Positions 12,301 through 21,500 of a stretch of 64,000 nt of DNA are shown here, one piece after another. Position 1 is the first letter of the stretch, and every line of letters begins with the position of its first letter. The translations under genes were made by a program, and so were the position numbers. The stretch lies in contig OZ024794.1 of assembly GCA_964017045.1 (NCBI GenBank), positions 48,613,013 to 48,677,012 on the forward strand, in the 5' to 3' direction. The notes beneath the pieces were generated by a model. The model worked only from the letters and a program-made list of their open reading frames with translations. It did no database searches and was not told the DNA's origin. The stretch is from Omphiscola glabra. Taxonomy: Eukaryota > Mollusca > Gastropoda > Lymnaeidae.

Positions 12301-15300
12301 TATAGCTGGCAGATTGTGAGGCACTAAGCTTTAGCTTATTTAAACTTATAGGTCAATCCGGTACTATGCATATGTATATAGTGTGCCTGTGGTGGGTACA
12401 TGGAGTAGTGAAAGATATGGGTTACTTCGAAATGATTATTAGTGCCTGTTATTAACAAGGATTTTATTATGTGATTGTAGTACTTCGAAAAGGATTATTA
12501 GTGACTTTTGATAATACGGATTTTGGTATGTTATTGTTCGGATAATAAAGGAGTCCATTATTTGACATCTAATAGCCAGGGCTTTTGTGATTTGTGATGC
12601 TTAGCTGTCAGCTCAGTACAGAGTACCAGAGCTTAATTGTGCAAGTGTATTACATAATCCAGAACAAGTGTACGTAGTAGCAATAGAAGCAGTCGCAAGA
12701 CTCAGCGCCTTAGTTGGGGGAGGGTGGTACACTTTTTTAACGTACGTGTAACTAATATTTGTTAAGCAGACATCACAAAAAAAGTTTCTATAACATAACA
12801 ACTTGAAAAATGAAAAGCAATCGTTGCAAACTACGGGGTCTTTTAATATTTAAATAAACATATAAATTTAACAAATGGATTAATGAGCTTAAGCATGGAA
12901 AAAACGGTTCTCCGACTTTTGGTATCAATAACTGAATAACAGTAAGCAACAATGAGGTTGGGCGGGTGGGTCGTACACCTGATTTGTATCGAAATTTTTG
13001 GTCTATAAAAGGTGCGACTTATCCGGAAATAGGCCTATAATACGCTGGATATGTTTAGAAGAGATTCGTCTTAAAGTCTAGTGAGATAATTTAGTAATTT
13101 TCATTTAACTGGCATTGACATATTTACTTCATCAGACAAACTCGGAAATAAATCAAGACCATTATGTGTTATTCATTTTAAATAGTAATCTTGGTCTGTG
13201 TAAGGGTTTCCTTTTATTTTGTGTGTGTGTGTGCGTGTAAATGAAAATTTAAATAAGAATGTAACTTCCCATGTTTTGTCAAGTGTCCTTAATTGCTTCC
13301 CCTTGCAGGGGTTTCTTCCCCTGTTTTCCATATCCAATGAAAGTGGGCTTGAAGTAATTTAAAGGACTTCAAGTAACACATATAGGAAATAGTGATACTC
13401 AGGGGTCAGCAAGAAGGGGTAAATTATAACAAATAGGGTAAAAATTAAAATTTAGGGGGAGGGGGATAAAAGTAAGCGCTCAATTGACATAAATAAAATT
13501 ATTTAAGAAAGAGCTTTCCTTGTTACGTGTTCCTTTTTGCCTTGTTCTGGCAGCACGCCATCTTGCCATTGTAATAGAGAAACACACCCAACATGTTGGG
13601 TTAGTAGCTAATTTGGAGCTAGCATATAACTCACGTCTTGTCTTGTATACGTCATTTTTGGCCTAGCCGCATATTGTTTTATCTTATGCAGGGCCGCGCG
13701 GAGGGGTTTTTGGGGCCCCGCCCCCCCCCCCCTTCCACAAATTTCAAAATAACTAAATCAAGAAAAGTAATATAAAATAAATAGAAAATTCCATCCTAAG
13801 AGGCCCCCAAGCGGGCAGGGCCCCGATTGATTTACTCTAAATCAGGGGCGTTATTTCAGGGTCGGGGGTCGGCAAAACCACAACTTTGCTTGTTAAGTTG
13901 TTTATTACTGGGGCGCCACAGTGCATAGCAATTTAAATAAAACCTGCAAATTCAGGTGGGAGGGGGTCAAATGCCCCACCAACCCTACCCATATGAAGTC
14001 CCTGCTCTGAATGCCCCTGATTTATGGCCCAAGATGTTGAGAGTTGCAAAGGCTTTTAACATTGAATAGGAGGAGGCAGTTAACAACCTACTTTTGCCAA
14101 CAAAGATTTTCACTCCATTGATCATAATAAAAAATCAGAGAAATCGACTGAACCCCCAACAGCTAACAAATTGGCCCAAAACCTTAGGTAGGCTAAAGTA
14201 AAGTCTTCAAAAACACCCCTTTTTCCATAATGTATGTTTTAATTAACTTATTTTATATCATCTATTGAATAGTTAATGCAGTAAACGTCGGCGTTAACAA
14301 ATAAGTTTAAGGGTGGTAGCTAGAAAAGTTCCCCGAGCTTGTGTAAGATAAGACTACTAGACTTGAAAGTTGAAGTTAGTTGCATTGCTGTTCACGGCAC
14401 ATCACTAAATCCGACAGGACTCGGAGCTTGGCACAAGGGAATCCTATGCAGCAGGCGACCCTCGACTAAGAACAGTGTGGCCCATATCATCAAGCCGTGC
14501 TGTGTGGGTCTCTTTGGAGAATGTGAAATGGTTTCGCACGAACACTGCACCTTCATTGGTGGGACGTTTCATGTAGAATGTGACCACTGTGTGCAGGTAT
14601 GTGACGACTGTGTCCAGGTGCCGCCATTTTCTGGTTTTGATAAATTAAGATTTAAACAGCCTTTCACCTAATTCACCCAAGAACTTCATTTAAAGAAAAT
14701 TGATAAGTTTTATATTATTAAGAAGCGGGCAATCCATGTATTAGTATTACGTACACATACGTGGGTGTTGATTTATGCGAGTTTGCGGGGGGGGGGGGGG
14801 GGGCCTCAGAGGCATGTGTAGGCTACTTACATTTTTTCACAAATTTGTACAATTATTATCCTTTAATTCTGACTCTATTTTTCTATCTCTAGTAAAGCCA
14901 ACTGTCACCAAAAGAAAAAACAAAAAAAACAGTCAAATTCGTGATTTTTCATTATTTTCATCAAAGGTTATAAATATATCAACGCAGTATTTCATAGTTA
15001 GTAGGAGACAATGCAGTGATATATTTATAATTATAAGTTTGAATTATTATCGTTACGCTATTGCTTTATACTTTCACTTTCACAAATGAACTCGTTAGAT
15101 ATTTCAATAATTATCTAGTGGCAAATTTAGTTCACCCTACGCCTTAGTGTCTTACCGTGTGTGTGAAGTAATTTATGAAGTAATTATTTCGTTTGGCAGA
15201 ACCAAACAGGCAGTCAATAGTTTTCGAAAAAAAAGTGTGTGTGTGGGGGGGGGGGGGGGGGTAACAACTGAGATAATTAACATGGTTAACGATGCCTTCA

Positions 15301-17688
15301 TTGAATTGACCTGTACGTCATGAATAAATTGAAACAGTTTGTTGTATAAAAAAGAGGGAAGGGTGATTTTCATTATACGTACGCGTTTGGGGGGGTGGGC
15401 GTCCAAAATGTACAGGTGTTACGGGGGGGGGGGGGGGTTGACAATTTGATTATTTGGTGTACATAGGATGGCCCCTTACAATCATTTTAGAAATCATCAA
15501 ATAACACATACCGGGTACTAAAATGTCATAAAATAAAACATACTCAAATGTCATAAAATAAAGCATACTCAAATGTCATAAAATAAAAATACTGGTACTA
15601 AAATGTCATGAAATAAAACAAACTAAAATGTCATGAAATAAAACAAACTACTAAAATGTCATGAAATAAAACATACTACTAAAATGTCATGAAATAAAAC
15701 AAACTAAAATGTCATGAAATTAAACAAACTACTAAAATGTAATAAAATAAAACATACTACCAAAATGTCATGAAATAAAACATACTACTAAAATGTCATA
15801 AAATGACCACACCTGTATCTATGGGTAATTCACAGTTGAACTGCCTCAACGATGTGTGCAAAGTTAAGCCATACCAAACCAATATTGTACCCTATGAAAA
15901 CCACCCGTGGCTCCCTGGGCCCGACACGTACTGGCAGTGGTGGAGGTTCATCACAGCTATACCACTGTCCTATGGTATACTCCATCTCCTCTGCCTGGTG
16001 CCCATGGAAGTGATATTGATGATTCCATTAGAGACATGTGCTGGGTGGCATAGAGTTTTTATCATATACGGCATCAGTTCCATGGCAGGTGAAGCGGTAA
16101 GTTACCCTTGGGTTTAAGTAAAATTATTCAGTATCTTGATTATAACTATGAAAGCTTATAATCCAAAAGTGTTCATTTGATATGTCGAATTCATTTTATT
16201 TTCATTTTAAAAACTTTTCATTACCATACCTGCATATGTTTATAGAGTTTTTCAAAGCAAATTGTCATGGAAATATAACGATAACAGACTCAACCAATGC
16301 AAAAAGCTTGGTTTGCTTGTATAGAATAATATGGAACCAAAAAAAAACTATTTGCAGTTAACTTTGTTTTTGAGTTATAGTTAGAACAACCTCTATGCTC
16401 TTTCAGAAGAAGCAAATCACATTTTTAAGTCATATACACTTTTCTTTTTCTTCTATATATTAAGGGCCCACGATCAATTTATTGATCATTCTGGCTCCAA
16501 TGCATGTGGAGAGGATTTGCAATATTTCTGTTCCTGGTGTTAATGAGGATATTTCACTGGTCACTGGTTGCAAGAGTTACTTAACTTAGTGAGGGTATCA
16601 TGCACTGGGGTTATGAGGCCTGAGGCAATAGATCACAGATGCAGATGTGTCAAGTGTTGTCACCTCAACTGTTCGTTTTGGCAGCTTGTTCCAGTCCCTG
16701 ATTGTCTTTGGTAGGAATGATCAGCTCCTGTACTGTGTTCTTGCTATGAGCTGGAACTGTCTGTCGTGGCCTTGTTTCTGTTTAATGCTGGAGCAGTGGA
16801 CCAGCCCATTATTTATCTTGTATTGAGACCTTTTATTTTTCTTTTTAAGATTTTAAGTAGATTTTTTTGTTCTTCTTCAAATTCTGTTGTGAGCAGATTA
16901 TTTTAATTCCCAATAGCAACAGTGCAAGGAAAAACCAAGTATTGATACCTTTTAAATTCCATGTTTCATCTATTAAAAAAAAAAAAGCAGACATTCAATC
17001 AGACTCCAAGTTATGCAATCACACCACATTAACGTTACATGCACATGACATTTTATGTCTCATTCATGCTGTAGAATAGCAACTATTTTTCATGTACCGG
17101 TAATTTAGATTTTCAAAATTCCACAAAGGAAAGGGTTTACACAGATTTATCATGAATCCTTTTATTACTACACTCCAAAAATTATTATCGTTTGCTTTTA
17201 GATGGTGTTCAGCCTAATAAATTTATTTATTCAAACAGGTTGCCTGCATTGTTGAGCCAGACTTGCCTCATGTTGGATCAACAAGTGGGATGGGCGGCAT
17301 CCTTGGCATAGCAGTGCTGGAGCTTCTTCAGGCCTGGAAGTTCATACGTCATCCCTTTTGGGAAGGCATTAAGCTTTCGGTACTGATAGGCGTGCAGATC
17401 TTCCTAGGAACTCTTCAGCTTGTGAACTTATTCTCCTTCTTGGCAGGACTTGGGGTGGGGATGATGGGCTGTTTAATGATAGTGCCTTACATCACATTTG
17501 GTCGCACTTTGAGTCATCTGAGGTTTCGTCTGGTCATGTTAGGCTTTTGTCTACTGGTGCCAACGCTAATCTTAATTCAACTGACATTCAAATTTATTCA
17601 AGAGCTGCGCCACTGTCCAAACTGTGTGGCACTGGAGTGTGTACCATACACTTCAGTTATGTGCAAGACATACAAATACTGGAATTAA
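348..17688 (+). CDS. RHBDF: Inactive rhomboid (iRhom / RHBDF family), divergent
   Basis: iRhoms are catalytically dead rhomboids of the ER and Golgi that control trafficking of ADAM17 and EGF-family ligands. Coding exons with matching phases: 348-392 (ATG, acceptor at 342-343), 1212-2613, 3577-3740, 7534-7660, 9129-9280, 10590-10761, 11410-11592, 14361-14596, 15836-16096, 17239-17688. Together they encode about 1,063 residues; human iRhoms have about 855. Residues 1-615 form a low-complexity cytosolic tail. TM1 (about 618-645) is split by the 9280/10590 junction. The Cys-rich luminal iRhom domain (about 645-830) keeps WIGPP, SCMREDKR and KPCCVGLFGEC. The rhomboid core has LNCLNDVC, AGWHR, VPYITFG and a Cys-rich C-terminus (CPNC, VPYTSVMCKTY). 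The catalytic His position reads Ser (NLFSF). The 7660 donor and 14361 acceptor are weak. The family call is firm; RHBDF1 versus RHBDF2 cannot be resolved. Confidence 0.88.
2628..2852. repeat. Degenerate tandem repeat, GCTGCTAAAGTTA-like unit
   Basis: About 225 bp built from loose copies of a 14-16 base word resembling TTAGCTGCTAAAG, starting just after the GTGAGT donor at 2614 of the large iRhom exon. The copies are diverged, so this is an old array. Confidence 0.7.
2853..3576. other. iRhom intron remainder; no gene seen
   Basis: It holds a GC-richer patch with G-runs at about 3128-3152, then AT-rich intron sequence leading to the acceptor at 3575-3576 (TATTTCAG). I see no coding potential. 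Confidence 0.6.
3741..5239. other. iRhom intron 3, first part: (AT)n, G-runs and dispersed repeat debris
   Basis: An (AT)n stretch lies at about 3765-3786, and G-runs at about 3903-3911, 3989-4000 and 4057-4065. The 4670-5010 part shares words with 31213-31300 (TGCATTTTG..GCATAC.TGAATTT and CATTCTACACTTAAT.GGAGAGC), so both are copies of one dispersed family. Open frames here have no recognisable protein content. Confidence 0.55.
5240..5254 (-). mobile_element. hAT-type MITE terminus
   Basis: GGTTGAGAACCGCTG preceded by GGGTCGCAACCC, matching the end seen at 143-157. No partner end was found upstream, so the element is truncated. Confidence 0.4.
5304..5402 (+). other. Candidate cassette exon in the iRhom gene
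   Basis: A 99-bp open segment with acceptor CCCCATCAG and donor TCT|GTAACA. It is phase 0 at both ends and lies between exons ending (3740) and starting (7534) in phase 0, so including or skipping it keeps frame. It would add 33 residues (GQFCSLYYLTG...). These do not resemble the family, so it may be chance. RNA-seq junctions would decide. Confidence 0.3.
5664..5772 (-). mobile_element. LINE 3'-tail copy inserted in a minisatellite
   Basis: A (TTA)n run followed by CCCCAGCCTAGGGCTGGGCT and CACCACACTGTACATA. The same module is at 40628-40710 and, inverted, at 46985-47090 downstream of a LINE endonuclease fragment. The microsatellite end suggests the 3' terminus of a CR1/L2-like LINE. TTCATA flanks both sides and may be the target duplication. 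Confidence 0.55.
5773..6617. repeat. 23-bp minisatellite (TTCATAGGAGGTGATCGGCC)
   Basis: About 36 copies of a 23-bp unit, TTCATAGGAGGTGATCGGCC followed by a variable RTG. Degenerate units begin near 5550, before the LINE-tail insertion. A block of variants starting GTGATGGCCG at 6081 recurs at 6241, so there is a 160-bp higher-order duplication. It lies in an iRhom intron. Confidence 0.93.
6618..7533. other. iRhom intron; hAT TIR-like site and GA/G-run
   Basis: CAGTGGTTCTCAAAGTGGG at 6916-6934 looks like a hAT-type terminal repeat. A purine run, (GA)n then a G-run, lies at 7301-7343. The acceptor at 7532-7533 ends the intron. No gene is seen. Confidence 0.5.
7661..8000. other. iRhom intron, unique AT-rich sequence
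   Basis: From the weak donor TTG|GTTTTT to the first 31-bp unit. Nothing recognisable. Confidence 0.5.
8001..8340. repeat. 31-bp minisatellite
   Basis: Eleven head-to-tail copies of a 31-bp unit beginning TGCAAAGTATGCTGCTCTTT and ending AGCATCCACT. Each unit contains ATGCT...AGCAT, able to form a small hairpin. Copies differ by one to three bases. Confidence 0.95.
8446..9070. repeat. 36-bp minisatellite with dimeric higher-order pattern
   Basis: About 17-18 copies of a unit of roughly 36 bp containing AAAGCATTCTGTCTGTTATA and AATTGTAATGTTTATG. In the middle, full units alternate with shorter ones (TTTTTTGAAAGCATCTG), giving a dimer of about 70 bp repeated four times. Open frames across it are products of the repeat. 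Confidence 0.95.
9281..9774. other. iRhom intron, no feature seen
   Basis: AT-rich intron downstream of the GTAATA donor at 9281. Confidence 0.5.
9775..10300 (-). mobile_element. Dispersed GACACCCGGTGCGG-type repeat
   Basis: The right end, read on the minus strand, gives GCGGCGTAGCTAGGGTTGGT then GACACCCGGTGCGG. The left end carries CCGCACCGGGTGACACC. This pattern (GGCGTAGCTAGGG start) is common in animal dispersed repeats. The superfamily is not identified. Confidence 0.4.
10425..10515 (+). mobile_element. hAT MITE internal fragment
   Basis: Contains AATGCCGCGGTCCTTTAATA and GTGACCCCCAACCATAAAAT. These words occur, reverse-complemented, in the MITE at 1-157, so both belong to one family. 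The fragment sits just upstream of the iRhom exon starting at 10590. Confidence 0.5.
10762..11409. other. iRhom intron, no feature seen
   Basis: AT-rich, with donor GTCTAG and acceptor TTCCAAACAG. Nothing else found. Confidence 0.5.
11593..14360. other. Long iRhom intron with repeat debris
   Basis: A diverged direct duplication at about 12421-12540 (unit about 58 bp, TACTTCGAAA.GATTATTAGTG). There is a C-run near 13720 and a GGGGCCCC-rich patch at 13690-14010 resembling dispersed repeats. Human iRhom has a segment with a KWPIHP-like motif between the two flanking exons; I do not see it here, so either an exon is missed or the loop is shorter. Confidence 0.5.
14597..15487. other. iRhom intron with long G-runs
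   Basis: G-runs at about 14785-14802, 15245-15261 and 15422-15437. No coding signal. Confidence 0.55.
15488..15806. repeat. Tandem repeat, ACTAAAATGTCATGAAATAA unit
   Basis: About 12 copies of a 22-30 bp unit (AAATGTCATRAAATAAAACA plus a variable AACTACT linker). It ends about 30 bp before the iRhom exon at 15836, so it sits in the acceptor and branch-point zone of that intron. Confidence 0.85.
16097..17238. other. iRhom intron around a LINE relic
   Basis: Donor GTAAGT at 16097, acceptor TTCAAACAG at 17238. The interior is AT-rich apart from the LINE fragment listed separately. Confidence 0.55.
16590..16846 (-). pseudogene. LINE reverse transcriptase C-terminal relic
   Basis: The minus strand reads YKINNGLVHCSSIKQKQGHD, then RQFQLIARTQYRS, a stop, SFLPKTIRDWNKLP and KRTVEVT. 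The pattern RT.YRS.SF.P.TIRDWN.LP is the conserved C-terminal part of CR1/Jockey-like non-LTR polyproteins. One in-frame stop and no RT core show it is a dead, 5'-truncated copy. Exact clade unknown. Confidence 0.75.
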
Positions 17689-18445
17689 TAATTCATGCCC
17701 TATCGGCATTTTTTTTTGTGTGCTCAGCTGATAACTGGACTTTGATAAACTGAACAGATTGTGCTAAAATTTATTTATCATATTTTTAAAGTTTAAACAA
17801 AATTATAATAATTTAAACATAAAACTTCTAGCATGGAGACTTGGAACACTTCTATCACATATATAGTTTCCCTTTAAATTTATAGATAATTTTAATAATA
17901 TTAATTTTATCTATTACTTAAACTAATTTGGACATGATTTGTTTTTTAAATATTGAAGATCAACCATGAAAACATTGGTGACAGAAAATGATACTTGTCA
18001 TTTTTATGGTCTAAAACCAGAATTTTGTAGACATTTTCTTGAAGTTAAGCATAGGTCTAACCATTTAACATAATGAAGATTAAAAAGATAATCCTAAAAA
18101 TATCAATGCATTTTCTAATAAAACCTGACCTCATAATTACATTGATTATTTATCATAAAATTGATTATTTTTAACTTTAAGTACTGGTAGTTAAAGGGAA
18201 CAAGTGATTTTATTTTTGTAGTAGTCACAAAATACAAATCCCGGATATCACCTACCATATTTTTTGTTTCAAATGTATATAAATGCCCCACATAGTTTTG
18301 TTGATAGCAATTCAAGTTTTATGGTTGTTGGAAGTTTAAGTTTAAGTGTCTAGTCATCAGTAAAAGGCCTTCGTTAGTGAGTTCATTAACCATTTGCATA
18401 TGTTAACTTTGGAAAACATTTTTAAATATCAGTGCTGCAAGTGTA

Positions 18446-18451
18446 AATAAA
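18446..18451 (+). terminator. Poly(A) signal AATAAA, iRhom
   Basis: AATAAA in GTGTAAATAAAACTC, about 760 bp after the iRhom stop and followed by a T-rich stretch. It is the best-placed canonical signal before the opposing gene. Confidence 0.5.
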
Positions 18452-18524
18452 ACTCATTTTTTTCCCCTTCTAGCAACAGTGTTCTTGTCTTCAAATTTTG
18501 TGCAATGTAAACAAAAACAAAAAA

Positions 18525-18530
18525 TTTATT
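18525..18530 (-). terminator. Poly(A) signal AATAAA, RPP30
   Basis: TTTATT on the plus strand reads AATAAA on the minus strand, 44 bp after the RPP30 stop at 18574. Confidence 0.6.
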
Positions 18531-18573
18531 ATTTTAAATAGTTCAATATAAATTGCATTATTATTGAAAATTC

Positions 18574-21500
18574 TCAACTGATTTTAATTTGTTTCTTCTT
18601 TGGTTCATTACTTTCAAAATCACTTTCCAAATCATCATTCTCTTCACTTTCATCACCATCACTCTCTTCACTTTCATCTCCTTCTACACTTGAATCAGGA
18701 TCACATTCCTCTTTGTACAACAGCCACTGTTCTTTGGGACTTAATGCTGTTGCAGCTTTCACCGATATCACAGACTTGCATGTCTTTCTTGACGCTTAAA
18801 ATATAAATACACAAGCGGTATATATTTTAATTGTTAAAATACAATCAACAGCTTGCTGACAAGAGAAATTCAATGACTTGCTATATTGTTTTAAAACAAA
18901 AACTAAAATGAGTTTTAAAGTCGTCCTCTTACCTGCATGTTTCAATATAGCCCTACAATTTCCGCTGATTGCATCTTTGGCCTGGGGATAACTTAGGCCA
19001 AATAACCTAGCTCTAATTTTATGCATTAAGGAAATATCATTTGAAAAGTTTAGGGAAAAAAAAAGGGAGAGAAAGTTTGTATGTCTTAACCATAAAACTC
19101 TCCAAAAATTCTTAATTATTCAAAAAGCAATTAGCCCCTTGTTAAAAGATGTAATATTTTAAGACTTTTGACCATATGGCATTTTACCAAGACTTGTCAA
19201 CTTGAAATGCAAAACTTTAATGTGAGGTTTGTTAAAGAATGTTCAATCAACTCACAGAACCGCTGAAAATCTAAAAATCTCTTCAGGCACTTCCACTGTT
19301 TTTTTTAAAAATTGTTTGTCATATCAAGGACAACTTATAATTAATGAATTAATGTAACCGGTAACCAGAATAAATTTTAAATTGTCTATTTTTCTCTGAT
19401 TATCCCTTGTCATCAATAAAAAATATAGATGATCAAGTTTTAATTAACTGACAACCTTTAAACAGTATTTAATAGTATAAGCTATATTAATATAAACCAA
19501 CATCAGTTTTTGTATCTGACAATCATTATAGAGTGATTATAGCAAGTGTTCAAGCTAACTTTCATTCTCTTTTTACTCAAGTTTTATGCCAAAAATACTT
19601 TGACAACTCTAGTTAAGCATGTGCACTGAGTTAATGATCAAATTTCGCCCTAATAACTTTTACTTTTCACAGCATCTATTTTTTAATCATTTTTATCTCC
19701 CTTCTTTTTCAAAAGGATACAAATTAAAAACGTCCATTGGACTTCGAAGAGTTGCAGGCTGATGAAAAAAGTATTAAAATGTTAACATTAAAATATTGCA
19801 ATTAAAGTAAAATTTAATGTTTCTTTTTTAAACTCGAAATTAAATGTTCTGTTGCAGTTGAAGATGGAATTCAGAGTAGAGAACTTTTTTATTACATTTT
19901 TTTTTTAAAGTGAATTAAAAAAAAATATTGATTTAATTCAATTGAAACAATTTCTAAACTAAAACCAAAATAGCAACCAAAATAATGTGCTAAATAATAT
20001 CACTATAAATTATGAAAAAGTGCATGGAAGTATTGTAAGGTAGCTTATAAAATAATAAAAATTAACCTTGATACAGTTCATTTATAAATAGACCAACTTG
20101 TTTACTAAATTTTCAAAGAAAACTTGTGAACCATCAATAGATTAACTGTGACCAGCAGATATTTTCTCAAAATCAGGATCTTTTTTTCCCAGAGAATAAA
20201 TCCTTTAAATTTAAACAATAATTAAAAGGATTAGATTATACAAATTCTAAAAACTCATGACTCATATTCATTTTTTTTATCAATGTAAACAAAAAACTTA
20301 CATGTTCAGCACCGCTACTAAGAATTATGTTCTGTTTAAGAAAAAATATGCATAGTATTAGAATATTACATTTTCATTGATATTAAAAGATTAGATATAA
20401 ACAATATTAAATTACATTTTAATAAAAGTAAATGAATTAAAAAATGTCTGATGCAATTAATAAAATTTTTTTTTACATTTTGTATTAAGCTTCCTAAAAA
20501 AAAAAGTGTCTGGTACAATAGCGTTAATGAGCTTGTGATACATCATAGCAAAATTAAATCTGTAGTCACATTTACAAGTACAAGAAACTGAATTTCTGAT
20601 AGACACTTCTTGAAATATTACCTTGCCAAGGCAGACATTCACTAAAGACATAGCATTTGATATGGTTTGACGCTTCACTACATTATTAATTAAGGCTGGT
20701 CCATAAAGGATTTCAAAGTAGATCCCTCTTTTTGCAGCCTTGAGAAATAAAGTAAAAACAATGCATAACAAATGGATCCCCAAGTGAATTTAAGGTGCCG
20801 AACTAATGAAATAGGAAATTAAAATACAGTACTTTCAAACAGTTGTAACAGTCTTTTTTTTTAAACGTGTTATTATCACTCAGCACTACCGTATCACAAC
20901 TTCATTAACAGTGATTCTTTAAAAGTGAATTAAAAGGTGATGGCTGGCGAATATTGAATTTGAATTTTCAAATAAAGTCAAGGATTTAGATATAGCAAAA
21001 TTAAAAATACTTTTTTTAAAGAATATCATAATGCCAGTTGAATAATGTTTGAAAATGTACTTCAGAGAAGAAAAGTTGATTTCAGCTGTAAAGCAATTAT
21101 TTTTTTATTTATTAAGTACAATGCAGGACACATGGTAAGTTCTATGGAGTTCTTGATGCAGATGAAACCCTAGCTATTATCAATGTTTTTTGTTAGATGC
21201 TTTGTGCAACTATTTATTTTTTGTTGACACTTATTTTGTTTTTATGTGTCAGTGTCCCTTATATCCATATATCCCTTCCCCCCTCCCAAGCACACCTATA
21301 TCCTCATTATTCCACACCAACCCCCTCCCTACCTCGTCAGTGCATACGTAATATAATTATGGATGGTCACCAACCAATCATATTTCTCTGTCCATTCACC
21401 ATCAGATGTAGAAAGGAGCTAAAACTTATACCAGTAACCAAAAAGTTTTTGTTTTAATGATGAAACTATCCATTTCAATATATATATTTATTCAACACAG

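Larger units (their letters stand above)
17689..18573. other. Shared 3' region of convergent iRhom and RPP30
   Basis: Starts at the iRhom stop and ends at the RPP30 stop. About 760 bp of AT-rich iRhom 3' UTR leads to a plus-strand AATAAA at 18446. The minus-strand signal for RPP30 is at 18525. Confidence 0.6.
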
